In this document: piece by piece, positions 1 through 7,871 of the stretch
How positions within the stretch are numbered: the stretch's first letter is position 1
Layout: every line of letters begins with the position of its first letter
NCBI RefSeq assembly: GCF_003943935.1
Contig: NZ_RJOB01000004.1
Coordinates: 130,769-194,768, forward strand
Source: Streptococcus mitis
Lineage (GTDB): Bacteria > Bacillota > Bacilli > Lactobacillales > Streptococcaceae
Length of the DNA: 64,000 nucleotides
Reading direction: 5' to 3'
Notes under the pieces: generated by a model
The model's input: only the letters and a program-made list of their open reading frames with translations
What the model was told of the DNA's origin: nothing
Database searches by the model: none
Translations under genes and position numbers: made by a program

Positions 1-350
1 GTAGTAGAGTCCTGAGCTGCTGTTTTCTTCTCTTCTTTTTTCTCTTCCTTGACGCTAGGTTTTGGTGTTTCCTCTTGCTGTGTTTTTTCTTGAGAAGTGT
101 TATTTTCCTTATTTGGACTAGTGTTTTCCTGAGGGGATTCCTTTTGAATTTCTTTGACAATTGTTGTCGTCTGGCTTGTCGTAGGTTCTTTTTTAGTATT
201 TTTGTTATTATCCAAGGCGTTCATGATCGTGATACTAGCGGTAATCAAGCCAAGGATACTACCGATAGTTGCAATGGTTTTTTGAAAGACTGTAAAGCCT
301 TTTTTGATGTGTTCTGTTTTGGGTTTTGAAGTTCTACGATAATTAGACAT
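1..350 (-). CDS. Membrane-anchored Lys/Glu-rich protein, DUF6556-like (partial, C-terminus outside window)
   Basis: The start codon is the ATG at 350-348, preceded by an AAAGGAGAG ribosome site; the reading frame runs off the left edge. The first 20 or so residues are basic, followed by one hydrophobic segment around residues 22-44, then a low-complexity linker rich in Lys, Glu, Thr and Gln. This looks like a single-pass protein with a long extracytoplasmic tail. It resembles short streptococcal proteins grouped as DUF6556; I make that link from the N-terminus only. No catalytic domain is visible in the part present. It is divergent from the desulfurase gene to its right, with the promoter region between them. 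Function unknown. Confidence 0.7.
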   Translation of the reverse strand, partial: MSNYRRTSKPKTEHIKKGFTVFQKTIATIGSILGLITASITIMNALDNNKNTKKEPTTSQTTTIVKEIQKESPQENTSPNKENNTSQEKTQQEETPKPSVKEEKKEEKKTAAQDST

Positions 351-427
351 GCATTCTCTCCTTTAATTAAAATTTATTATACCGCATTTCTTTAAAAAAA
401 TCTTAAAAAAAGAGGAATTGCCCTTTC

Positions 428-456
428 TTGTCGCAAGCTCCGTTTCATGATACAAT
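428..456 (+). promoter_or_regulatory. Promoter of the desulfurase-thiI operon
   Basis: TTGTCG at 428-433 and TACAAT at 451-456 are separated by 17 nt, and the -10 is extended (TGA before it). It lies 32 nt upstream of the desulfurase ATG. Confidence 0.65.
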
Positions 457-488
457 AGAGGGAGTGATTTTAGAAAGCGTGAGAAAAC

Positions 489-1631
489 ATGATTTACTTT
501 GATAATTCGGCGACGACCAAGCCTTATCCAGAAGCACTTGAAACTTATATGCAGGTCGCTTCAAAAATTTTAGGAAATCCATCTAGTCTCCATCGTTTGG
601 GAGATCAGGCAACACGAATTTTAGATGCTTCCCGCCAACAGATTGCGGATTTAATCGGTAAGAAAAGCGATGAAATTTTCTTTACATCTGGTGGAACAGA
701 AGGGGATAACTGGGTTATCAAGGGGGTGGCTTTTGAAAAAGCCCAGTTTGGCAAGCACATCATCGTATCAGCCATTGAACATCCAGCAGTCAAGGAATCA
801 GCCCTCTGGTTGAAAAGTCAAGGATTTGAAGTGGATTTTGCTCCAGTTGATGAGGAAGGATTTGTGGATGTTGAGGCGTTAGCAGGTTTGATACGACCTG
901 ATACGACCCTCGTTTCCATCATGGCAGTTAACAATGAAATCGGTTCGATTCAACCTATTGAGGCTATTTCAGAACTCTTGGCAGACAAACCAACTATTTC
1001 CTTCCACGTTGATGCGGTTCAGGCGCTTGCCAAGATTCCAACTGAAAAGTATCTGACTGATAGAGTGGATTTTGCGACCTTCTCGAGTCATAAATTTCAT
1101 GGTGTCCGTGGTGTTGGTTTTGTCTATATCAAGTCTGGCAAGAAGATTACGCCTCTTTTAACAGGTGGTGGTCAGGAACGTGATTATCGTTCGACAACTG
1201 AAAATGTGGCAGGGATTGCAGCGACTGCCAAGGCTCTCCGTTTGTCTATGGAAAATCTAGATATCTTTACTAGTAAGACTGGGCAGATGAAATCTGTTAT
1301 TCGCCAAGCTCTTCTGGACTATCCAGATATTTTTGTCTTTTCAGATGAGGAAGACTTTGCCCCTCATATCCTGACTTTTGGAATCAAAGGTGTTCGTGGT
1401 GAAGTTATCGTTCACGCCTTTGAAGACTATGATATTTTCATTTCAACGACCTCTGCTTGTTCGTCCAAGGCTGGGAAACCTGCCGGCACCTTGATTGCCA
1501 TGGGAGTGGATAAGGATAAGGCCCAGTCAGCAGTTCGTCTGAGTCTTGACCTAGAAAATGATATGAGTCAGGTCGAGCAGTTTTTAACCAAGCTAAAATT
1601 AATTTACAATCAAACTAGAAAAGTAAGATAG
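489..1631 (+). CDS. Cysteine desulfurase (NifS/IscS-like), ThiI partner
   Basis: PLP enzyme that removes sulfur from cysteine and passes it on as a persulfide; cytosolic. Length 380 aa is typical of the short NifS-like class. Visible landmarks are the N-terminal YFDNSATT, the cofactor-stacking His97 in AIEHPA, the Schiff-base lysine K202 in SSHKFHG, and the catalytic loop Cys324 in TSACSSKAG. The gene is followed after 8 nt by thiI, so the expected role is to supply sulfur for 4-thiouridine in tRNA (and possibly the thiamine thiazole), as with the B. subtilis NifZ-ThiI pair. It is distinct from SufS further right, which sits in the Suf operon. Function as desulfurase is firm; specificity for ThiI is inferred from adjacency. 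Confidence 0.92.
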   Translation: MIYFDNSATTKPYPEALETYMQVASKILGNPSSLHRLGDQATRILDASRQQIADLIGKKSDEIFFTSGGTEGDNWVIKGVAFEKAQFGKHIIVSAIEHPAVKESALWLKSQGFEVDFAPVDEEGFVDVEALAGLIRPDTTLVSIMAVNNEIGSIQPIEAISELLADKPTISFHVDAVQALAKIPTEKYLTDRVDFATFSSHKFHGVRGVGFVYIKSGKKITPLLTGGGQERDYRSTTENVAGIAATAKALRLSMENLDIFTSKTGQMKSVIRQALLDYPDIFVFSDEEDFAPHILTFGIKGVRGEVIVHAFEDYDIFISTTSACSSKAGKPAGTLIAMGVDKDKAQSAVRLSLDLENDMSQVEQFLTKLKLIYNQTRKVR

Positions 1632-1639
1632 GAGCATTT

Positions 1640-2854
1640 ATGCAGTATTCAGAAATTATGATTCGCTACGGAGAATTGTCAACCAAACACAAAAATCGTA
1701 TGCGTTTCATCAATAAACTTCGCAATAATATTTCAGACGTTTTGTCTATCTATCCCCAAGTAAAAGTGACAGCAGATCGCGACCGTGCCCACGCTTACCT
1801 CAATGGAGCTGATTACACCGCAGTAGCAGAATCGCTCAAACAAGTATTTGGAATTCAAAACTTCTCTCCCGTTTATAAGGTTGAAAAGTCTGTGGAAGTT
1901 CTTAAATCTGCTGTCCAAGAGATTATGAAAGAAACTTACAAGGAAGGAATGACCTTTAAAATCACTGGTAAGCGTAGCGATCACACCTTTGAACTTGATA
2001 GTCGTGAACTCAACCAAACTCTTGGTAGTGCTGTTTTCAAGGCTATTCCAAACGTGAAAGCTCAGATGAAAAATCCAGATATTAATCTTCAGGTTGAGAT
2101 TCGTGAGGAAGCGGCTTATATTTCCTATGAAACCTTTCGTGGAGCAGGAGGATTACCTGTGGGAAGTTCTGGTAAAGGCATGCTCATGTTGTCAGGAGGA
2201 ATTGATTCACCTGTGGCAGGTTATCTAGCCCTTAAACGAGGGGTAGATATTGAGGCAGTTCACTTTGCCAGCCCACCTTACACCAGTCCTGGTGCTCTTA
2301 AAAAAGCCCAAGATTTGACCCGTAAATTGACCAAGTTTGGCGGCAATATCCAGTTTATCGAGGTGCCTTTCACAGAGATTCAAGAGGAAATCAAGGCTAA
2401 AGCACCAGAAGCCTACCTCATGACCTTGACACGCCGTTTTATGATGCGGATTACCGATCGTATTCGTGAGGTACGAAATGGTTTGGTTATCATCAATGGG
2501 GAAAGTCTTGGTCAAGTAGCTAGCCAGACCTTGGAAAGCATGCAGACTATCAACGCTGTGACCAGCACTCCAATCATTCGTCCTGTGGTTACTATGGATA
2601 AGTTGGAAATCATTGACATCGCCCAAGCAATCGATACCTTTGATATTTCTATCCAGCCTTTTGAAGACTGCTGTACGATTTTTGCACCTGACCGTCCTAA
2701 GACAAATCCTAAAATTAAAAATGCAGAGCAGTATGAAAAACGGATGGATGTTAAGGGCTTAGTTGAGCGAGCAGTGGCAGGGATTATGATTACTGAGATT
2801 ACACCTCAGACTGAAAAAGATGAAGTCGATGACTTAATTGACAATCTGCTCTAA
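1640..2854 (+). CDS. thiI: tRNA 4-thiouridine synthetase ThiI
   Basis: Adenylates U8 of tRNA and inserts sulfur to form s4U. The 404-aa protein has an N-terminal ferredoxin-like/THUMP region (about residues 1-165) and a PP-loop ATP pyrophosphatase domain with LSGGIDSP at about 184-191. It lacks the C-terminal rhodanese domain of the E. coli protein, as is usual in Firmicutes, so the persulfide is presumably delivered directly by the upstream desulfurase. A paired CC in EDCCTIF near residue 344 fits the family. It is the second gene of a two-gene operon with an 8-nt gap and an AGGAG ribosome site. A terminator follows. Confidence 0.95.
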   Translation: MQYSEIMIRYGELSTKHKNRMRFINKLRNNISDVLSIYPQVKVTADRDRAHAYLNGADYTAVAESLKQVFGIQNFSPVYKVEKSVEVLKSAVQEIMKETYKEGMTFKITGKRSDHTFELDSRELNQTLGSAVFKAIPNVKAQMKNPDINLQVEIREEAAYISYETFRGAGGLPVGSSGKGMLMLSGGIDSPVAGYLALKRGVDIEAVHFASPPYTSPGALKKAQDLTRKLTKFGGNIQFIEVPFTEIQEEIKAKAPEAYLMTLTRRFMMRITDRIREVRNGLVIINGESLGQVASQTLESMQTINAVTSTPIIRPVVTMDKLEIIDIAQAIDTFDISIQPFEDCCTIFAPDRPKTNPKIKNAEQYEKRMDVKGLVERAVAGIMITEITPQTEKDEVDDLIDNLL

Positions 2855-2888
2855 TCAGAAAATCCAAAAGAATTTAGAAAAATAAGTG

Positions 2889-2937
2889 AAAAAGTTAGTT
2901 TTTAATCCGAAAATGGAAGCAAAACTGACTTTTTTTC
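2889..2937 (+). terminator. Terminator after thiI
   Basis: AAAAAGTTAGTTTT pairs with AAAACTGACTTTTTTT across a loop of about 18 nt, ending in a T run. Confidence 0.7.
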
Positions 2938-2944
2938 TATTTTT

Positions 2945-2954
2945 ATGATATAAT
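2945..2954 (+). promoter_or_regulatory. Extended -10 of the esterase/ATP-grasp operon
   Basis: ATGATATAAT (TGN plus TATAAT at 2949-2954); no good -35 is evident because the region upstream is the T-rich terminator tail. Confidence 0.6.
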
Positions 2955-2989
2955 GAGATAAAATTTTGAATATAGAGAGTTTTCTGACA

Positions 2990-3814
2990 ATGAATCAATC
3001 CTACTTTTATCTAAAAGTGAAAGAACACAAACTCAAAGTTCCTTATACAGGCAAGGAGCGCCGTGTGCGTGTTCTTCTTCCTAAAGATTATGAAAAAGAC
3101 ACGGATCGTTCCTATCCTGTGGTTTACTTTCATGACGGGCAAAATGTCTTTTATAGTAAAGAATCCTTTATTGGTCACTCGTGGAAGATTATCCCAGCCA
3201 TTAAACGAAATCCTGATATCAGTCGTATGATTGTCGTAGCCATTGATAATGATGGTATGGGGCGGATGAATGAGTATGCGGCTTGGAAGTTCCAAGAATC
3301 TCCTATTCCAGGCCAGCAGTTTGGCGGTAAGGGTGTGGAGTATGCCGAGTTTGTCATGGAAGTGGTCAAGCCTTTTATCGATGAGACCTACCGAACAAAA
3401 GCTGATCGCCAGCATACGGCTATGATTGGTTCCTCTCTAGGTGGCAATATTACCCAGTTTATCGGTTTGGAATACCAAGATCAAATTGGTTGTCTAGGTG
3501 TCTTTTCATCTGCAAACTGGCTCCACCAAGAAGCCTTTAACCGCTATATCGGTCGCCATAAATTATCTCCTGACCAGCGCATCTTCATATATGTAGGAAC
3601 GGAAGAAGCCGATGATACAGACAAGACTTTGATGGCTGGCAATATCAAACAAGCCTATATCGACTCGTCGCTTCGCTATTACCATGATTTGATAGCAGGG
3701 GGAGTTCATCTGGATAATCTTGTCTTGAAAGTTCAGTCTGGTGCTATTCATAGTGAAATCCCTTGGTCGGAAAATTTACCAGATTGTTTGAGATTTCTTG
3801 CAGAGAAATGGTAA
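2990..3814 (+). CDS. Alpha/beta-hydrolase fold esterase (putative esterase/enterochelin-esterase-like family)
   Basis: A 274-aa serine hydrolase of the putative esterase family. The nucleophile elbow is G147-S-S149-L-G151 (GSSLGG), and the N-terminal part contains the VVYFHDGQN strand-turn typical of this fold. There is no signal peptide, so it should be cytosolic. I start it at ATG 2990 rather than the in-frame TTG at 2966 because the family begins close to this point; the ribosome site is weak (AGAGAG). It heads a three-gene operon with a second esterase-fold protein 20 nt downstream and an ATP-grasp ligase after that. Substrate unknown; hydrolysis of a small peptide or ester conjugate made by the neighbouring ligase is a guess. 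Confidence 0.8.
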   Translation: MNQSYFYLKVKEHKLKVPYTGKERRVRVLLPKDYEKDTDRSYPVVYFHDGQNVFYSKESFIGHSWKIIPAIKRNPDISRMIVVAIDNDGMGRMNEYAAWKFQESPIPGQQFGGKGVEYAEFVMEVVKPFIDETYRTKADRQHTAMIGSSLGGNITQFIGLEYQDQIGCLGVFSSANWLHQEAFNRYIGRHKLSPDQRIFIYVGTEEADDTDKTLMAGNIKQAYIDSSLRYYHDLIAGGVHLDNLVLKVQSGAIHSEIPWSENLPDCLRFLAEKW

Positions 3815-3834
3815 GTTAGAAGAGGAGAAAGATA

Positions 3835-4575
3835 ATGCATATTGAGAATCTTAGCCACTGGAGTGGGCACCTTAACCATGAAATGTACCTCAACCGTTAT
3901 GGACATGCTGGGATTCCAGTTGTGGTTTTTGCTTCATCAGGTGGTAGTCACAATGAATACTATGATTTTGGCATGATTGATGCCTGTGCTTCCTTTATAG
4001 AGGAAGGCCGTGTCCAGTTCTTCACCCTATCTAGTGTGGACAGTGAGAGCTGGCTGGCCACTTGGAAAAACGGTCACGACCAAGCAGAGATGCACCGTGC
4101 CTATGAACGCTATGTGATTGAAGAGGCCATTCCTTTTATCAAGCATAAGACAGGTTGGTTTGACGGTATGATGACGACAGGTTGCTCCATGGGCGCCTAC
4201 CATGCTGTCAACTTTTTCCTCCAACATCCAGATGTCTTTACAAAGGTGATTGCCCTCAGTGGTGTTTACGACGCACGTTTCTTTGTCGGCGATTATTACA
4301 ATGATGATGCTATTTATCAAAACTCGCCAGTAGATTACATTTGGAATCAGAACGATAGCTGGTTTATTGACCGTTACCGTCAGGCAGAGATTGTGCTTTG
4401 TACGGGGCTTGGTGCTTGGGAACAAGACGGTCTACCGTCTTTCTACAAGCTCAAAGAAGCCTTTGACCAGAAACAAATTCCAGCCTGGTTTGCTGAATGG
4501 GGACATGATGTCGCTCACGACTGGGAATGGTGGCGTAAACAAATGCCTTATTTCCTTGGCAATCTCTATTTATAA
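3835..4575 (+). CDS. Alpha/beta-hydrolase fold esterase, second copy in operon
   Basis: A 246-aa protein with nucleophile elbow G116-C-S118-M-G120 (GCSMGAYHA). A downstream ALSGVYDARFF stretch and the GHDVAHDWEWW near the C-terminus, which could provide the catalytic His, fit the putative-esterase family. No signal peptide or membrane segment. The start at ATG 3835 has an AGAGGAGAAAG ribosome site. It is unusually rich in Trp and Tyr. It is not a close duplicate of the preceding gene: they share fold signals but little sequence, so they may act on different substrates. It lies 20 nt after the first esterase and 12 nt before the ATP-grasp gene, so one transcript is likely. Confidence 0.8.
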   Translation: MHIENLSHWSGHLNHEMYLNRYGHAGIPVVVFASSGGSHNEYYDFGMIDACASFIEEGRVQFFTLSSVDSESWLATWKNGHDQAEMHRAYERYVIEEAIPFIKHKTGWFDGMMTTGCSMGAYHAVNFFLQHPDVFTKVIALSGVYDARFFVGDYYNDDAIYQNSPVDYIWNQNDSWFIDRYRQAEIVLCTGLGAWEQDGLPSFYKLKEAFDQKQIPAWFAEWGHDVAHDWEWWRKQMPYFLGNLYL

Positions 4576-4587
4576 AAGGAGTTACCT

Positions 4588-5754
4588 ATGAATTACCTTG
4601 TTATTTCTCCCTACTATCCACAAAATTTTCAACAGTTTACCATCGAACTTGCCAATAAAGGGATTACCGTCTTGGGAATTGGTCAAGAGCCTTACGAGCA
4701 ATTGGATGAACCTTTACGCAATAGCCTGACCGAGTATTTCCGTGTAGATAACCTTGAGAACATAGATGAAGTCAAACGTGCAGCTGCTTTTCTCTTTTAT
4801 AAACATGGCCCAATTGATCGCATCGAGTCTCATAATGAATACTGGCTTGAGCTGGATGCAACACTCAGAGAACAATTCAATGTCTTTGGTGCCAAACCAG
4901 AGGATCTCAAAAAGACGAAATTTAAGTCTGAAATGAAGAAACTCTTCAAAAAAGCAGGTGTCCCTGTGGTACCTGGAGCTGTTATCAAGACGGAAGCAGA
5001 TGTTGATCAAGCTGTGAAAGAAATCGGCCTTCCAATGATTGCCAAACCTGATAATGGAGTGGGCGCAGCGGCCACCTTTAAGCTTGAGACAGAGGACGAT
5101 ATCAATCACTTCAAGGCTGAGTGGGACCATTCAACTATTTATTTCTTTGAGAAATTTGTCACCTCTAGTGAAATCTGTACCTTTGATGGTCTTGTGGACA
5201 AGGATGGTAAAATCGTCTTTTCAACGACCTTTGACTACGCCTATACACCACTTGATCTCATGATTTACAAGATGGATAATTCGTACTATGTGCTCAAGGA
5301 TATGGATCCTAAACTGCGAAAATATGGTGAAGCGATTGTTAAGGAATTTGGTATGAAAGAACGTTTCTTCCATATCGAGTTTTTCCGTGAAGGGGATGAT
5401 TATATTGCCATCGAGTACAATAACCGCCCTGCAGGTGGTTTCACCATTGATGTTTATAACTTTGCTCATTCCTTGGACCTCTATCGTGGATATGCAGCCA
5501 TTGTCGCAGGAGAAGAGTTCCCAGCGTCAGACTTTGAACCTCAGTTTTGTTTAGCTACATCACGTCGTGCAAATGCTCACTATGTTTATTCTGAGGAGGA
5601 CTTGCTTGCTAAATATGGCCAGCAGTTCAAGGTTAAAAAAATCATGCCAGCGGCCTTTGCGGAACTTCAAGGAGATTACCTGTATATGTTGACAACTCCG
5701 AGTCGACAAGAAATGGAGCAAATGATTGCAGATTTCGGACAACGTCAGGCTTAA
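4588..5754 (+). CDS. ATP-grasp domain ligase of unknown substrate
   Basis: A 388-aa protein with the layout of carboxylate-amine ligases. It has an N-terminal pre-ATP-grasp domain (about 1-110, starting NYLVISPYYP). The central ATP-grasp domain includes IAKPDNGVGAAATF for the nucleotide lysine and loop, and FFHIEFFREGDDYIAIEYNNRPAGG carries the metal-binding Glu and Asn residues. Such enzymes join a carboxylate to an amine through an acyl phosphate. The gene follows two esterase-fold proteins with a 12-nt gap and an AAAGGAG ribosome site. The product may be a dipeptide or modified amino acid, but nothing in the sequence names it. A terminator follows directly, so this is the last gene of the operon. 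Confidence 0.82.
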   Translation: MNYLVISPYYPQNFQQFTIELANKGITVLGIGQEPYEQLDEPLRNSLTEYFRVDNLENIDEVKRAAAFLFYKHGPIDRIESHNEYWLELDATLREQFNVFGAKPEDLKKTKFKSEMKKLFKKAGVPVVPGAVIKTEADVDQAVKEIGLPMIAKPDNGVGAAATFKLETEDDINHFKAEWDHSTIYFFEKFVTSSEICTFDGLVDKDGKIVFSTTFDYAYTPLDLMIYKMDNSYYVLKDMDPKLRKYGEAIVKEFGMKERFFHIEFFREGDDYIAIEYNNRPAGGFTIDVYNFAHSLDLYRGYAAIVAGEEFPASDFEPQFCLATSRRANAHYVYSEEDLLAKYGQQFKVKKIMPAAFAELQGDYLYMLTTPSRQEMEQMIADFGQRQA

Positions 5755-5762
5755 GGGACTAT

Positions 5763-5800
5763 AGGGTTAAGGAAAATGACTTTCTTAATCCTTTTGTTTT
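5763..5800 (+). terminator. Terminator after the ATP-grasp gene
   Basis: AGGGTTAAGGAAA pairs with TTTCTTAATCCTT over a short loop, followed by a T-rich tract. Confidence 0.75.
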
Positions 5801-5853
5801 TTATGAGAAACACAGCAGATTGAAACAAGAATAGGACGAAACAGCCTCGTAAA

Positions 5854-6010
5854 GAGGCTGGGACAAAAAGATTTTGATTTTAGGAATTCTTTATTATAAA
5901 TTTTTAAAATCGATAGATTAGGAAAAAAGCGAACAAGACAAAATTCTGAATGTCAGATAACTCATTTTGTTCGCTTTTTATATTTAAGGTTAGACTTTTG
6001 TCCCAAACTC
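5854..6010. repeat. RUP-like repeat unit with internal hairpin
   Basis: The left end GAGGCTGGGACAAAAAG is mirrored by ACTTTTGTCCCAAACTC on the right, giving IS630-type terminal inverted repeats. Inside is a strong stem: AAAAAGCGAACA and ATTTTGTTCGCTTTTT around 5923-5980. At about 157 bp it is longer than the 107-bp RUP I remember, so I call it RUP-like. It abuts the truncated 3' end of the IS630 transposase remnant. The internal stem with T run could terminate transcription in either direction. Confidence 0.6.
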
Positions 6011-6519
6011 TTTTGAGGTGCTTTTTGATATGAGCCCAGGTTTTCTCAGTAATATTGTACTCAGGTGAGTGGGGAGGAATAAGAAATAAAGCTACTTTTT
6101 CTGGGGCTTGTTCATAGTAGGTATGATTCTTTTTTTCGAGTGTAGCCCATAGCTTTGAGAGCATAGTGGATTGAAATAAGATATGAACAAAGTGATTGAG
6201 AAAGTCAATTTTTTCTAGAAATGTTTCAGCAACCGTAATGTACTACTCCAGATTCAATACGCTATAGTTGGATGACAGCCAAATTTAGAAGCTATTTCAG
6301 TCAAATAAGCGTTTGGATTGTCAGTAAGATAGTTTTTAAGTCTGTCTCTATCAACTTTTCTTGGTTTTGTTCCTTTTACTTGATGGTTTAGATCACTTAT
6401 TTTCTCTTTTAGATAATGGGATTGTGTGAGATTTTGAAAACGTGTGATGCTTCTGTTATACTACCTGTTTGCTTACAATAGGCGAGAACTTTTTTACGTA
6501 AATCTATTGAATATGGCAT
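6011..6519 (-). pseudogene. IS630-family transposase remnant (IS630-Spn1-like), interrupted
   Basis: Read on the minus strand from the ATG at 6519, the translation begins MPYSIDLRKKVLAYCKQTGS and then ITEASHVFKIS, the helix-turn-helix of IS630-Spn1-type transposases. After a stop and frame shift it resumes with VKGTKPRKVDRDRLKNYLTD and FGCHPT, is broken by a 100-bp insert (6164-6264), and resumes with HYALKAMGY-like codons. The end of the DDE domain (PPHSPEYN..EKTWAHIKKHLK) is intact to about 6017, where a RUP-like unit replaces the C-terminus. There is a large internal deletion between the HTH half and the DDE end. Not functional. Confidence 0.85.
6164..6264. repeat. Small MITE, copy 1 (inside IS630 remnant)
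   Basis: About 100 bp bounded by TAGTGGATTGAA and TTCAATACGCTA, which are imperfect inverted repeats. It splits the transposase frame between the HPT and HYALK codons. It aligns along its whole length with 19866-19972 (same orientation) and with 41527-41634 (opposite orientation). Confidence 0.65.
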
Positions 6520-6739
6520 AAGATGACTGCACTACATTGAGTACTATCTTTAGTTCATTTTGTCATATCTCTGTCGAAACAGATTACTAATATTAGTGTA
6601 CGGGCTCTATGTATGTCAAAAACAAGTTCAGTTACTGAACAGATTGCACCAAACGATATAGGAGAATAATTTGAGTTTTTTATGTAATTTTTATATAGGA
6701 TTCATTACGACAGATACCTTAGATTCTTTTTATTGAAGA
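6520..6739. other. Intergenic stretch without a recognised gene
   Basis: AT-rich DNA between the IS630 start codon and the CodY box. It presumably contains the IS630 left flank and old upstream sequence of ilvE. I see no open frame with a ribosome site and no T-box or riboswitch hallmark. Confidence 0.5.
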
Positions 6740-6754
6740 AATTTTCTGAAAATT
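6740..6754. promoter_or_regulatory. CodY box, perfect 15-mer
   Basis: AATTTTCTGAAAATT matches the CodY consensus AATTTTCWGAAAATT at 15 of 15 positions. It lies 11 nt upstream of the ilvE -35. Confidence 0.9.
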
Positions 6755-6765
6755 ACAAAATATGC

Positions 6766-6793
6766 TTGCTATTTTAGAAAAATAGTGTAGAAT
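6766..6793 (+). promoter_or_regulatory. ilvE promoter
   Basis: TTGCTA at 6766-6771 and TAGAAT at 6788-6793 with a 16-nt spacer, just downstream of the CodY box, so bound CodY would be expected to repress. Confidence 0.65.
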
Positions 6794-6827
6794 AAAAGAA
6801 ATAGGTTTTTAGAATAAGGAGTGGAAT

Positions 6828-7850
6828 ATGACAGTAACGATTGATTGGGAAAATCTCGGTTTTTCCTATATGAAATTACCTTATCGCTATATTGCTCATT
6901 TTAAAAATGGACAATGGAATCAAGGAGAGCTTACAGAGGATGCAACTTTGCATATTTCAGAGTCTTCTCCAAGTCTCCACTATGGTCAACAAGCCTTTGA
7001 AGGATTGAAAGCTTATCGTACTAAGGATGGTAGTATTCAACTTTTCCGTCCTGATGAAAATGCTAAACGCCTGCAGCGTACTTGTGACCGTCTTTTGATG
7101 CCACAAGTTCCGACAGACATGTTTGTAGAAGCTTGTAAGGCAGTTGTCCGCGCCAATGAAGAATACGTACCACCATATGGAACAGGTGGAACCCTTTATC
7201 TTCGTCCTCTTTTGATTGGTGTCGGAGATATTATTGGGGTTAAACCAGCAGAAGAGTACATTTTCACCATCTTTGCTATGCCAGTTGGAAATTACTTTAA
7301 AGGCGGTTTGGTTCCAACCAACTTCTTGATTCAGGATGAATACGACCGTGCCGCTCCAAATGGTACAGGTGCGGCTAAGGTTGGTGGAAACTATGCTGCC
7401 AGTCTCTTGCCAGGGAAATTGGCTAAATCGCGCCATTTCTCAGATGTTATCTATCTAGACCCTTCAACTCATACAAAGATTGAAGAAGTCGGTTCAGCTA
7501 ACTTCTTTGGAATTACAGCTGACAATGAGTTTGTAACACCATTGAGTCCATCTATTTTGCCATCTATTACTAAGTATTCTTTGCTTTATTTGGCAGAACA
7601 CCGCTTGGGCTTAACTCCTATTGAGGGGGATGTCCCAATTGATAACCTTGACCGTTTTGTAGAGGCAGGTGCTTGTGGTACAGCAGCGGTTATTTCTCCA
7701 ATTGGAGGTATTCAACACGGTGATGATTTCCATATATTCTATAGTGAAACAGAAGTAGGTCCTGTGACTCGTAAACTCTATGATGAATTGACTGGTATTC
7801 AGTTTGGTGATATTGAAGCGCCAGAAGGATGGATTGTAAAAGTAGATTAA
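6828..7850 (+). CDS. ilvE: Branched-chain amino acid aminotransferase
   Basis: Fold-type IV PLP aminotransferase that interconverts Leu, Ile and Val with their keto acids using 2-oxoglutarate/glutamate; cytosolic. The 340-aa length matches the BCAT family. The Schiff-base lysine is K184 in GAAKVGGNYA, and the family EEVGSANFFGI and GACGTAAVISP motifs follow. Its start at ATG 6828 has an AAGGAG ribosome site. A perfect CodY box and a promoter lie directly upstream, so repression in branched-chain-amino-acid-rich conditions is expected. The next gene, a peptide-binding lipoprotein, begins 21 nt downstream with no terminator between, so they are probably co-transcribed. Confidence 0.96.
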   Translation: MTVTIDWENLGFSYMKLPYRYIAHFKNGQWNQGELTEDATLHISESSPSLHYGQQAFEGLKAYRTKDGSIQLFRPDENAKRLQRTCDRLLMPQVPTDMFVEACKAVVRANEEYVPPYGTGGTLYLRPLLIGVGDIIGVKPAEEYIFTIFAMPVGNYFKGGLVPTNFLIQDEYDRAAPNGTGAAKVGGNYAASLLPGKLAKSRHFSDVIYLDPSTHTKIEEVGSANFFGITADNEFVTPLSPSILPSITKYSLLYLAEHRLGLTPIEGDVPIDNLDRFVEAGACGTAAVISPIGGIQHGDDFHIFYSETEVGPVTRKLYDELTGIQFGDIEAPEGWIVKVD

Positions 7851-7871
7851 AATAAACAAAAGGAGATTTTT

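Noticed and set aside
5904..6164. 86-aa minus-strand frame as an intact small gene
   Set aside because: It is the DDE end of a broken IS630 transposase fused to the RUP-like unit; counted as a pseudogene.
6520..6827. T-box or riboswitch before ilvE
   Set aside because: No specifier loop or T-box sequence; the CodY box explains regulation.
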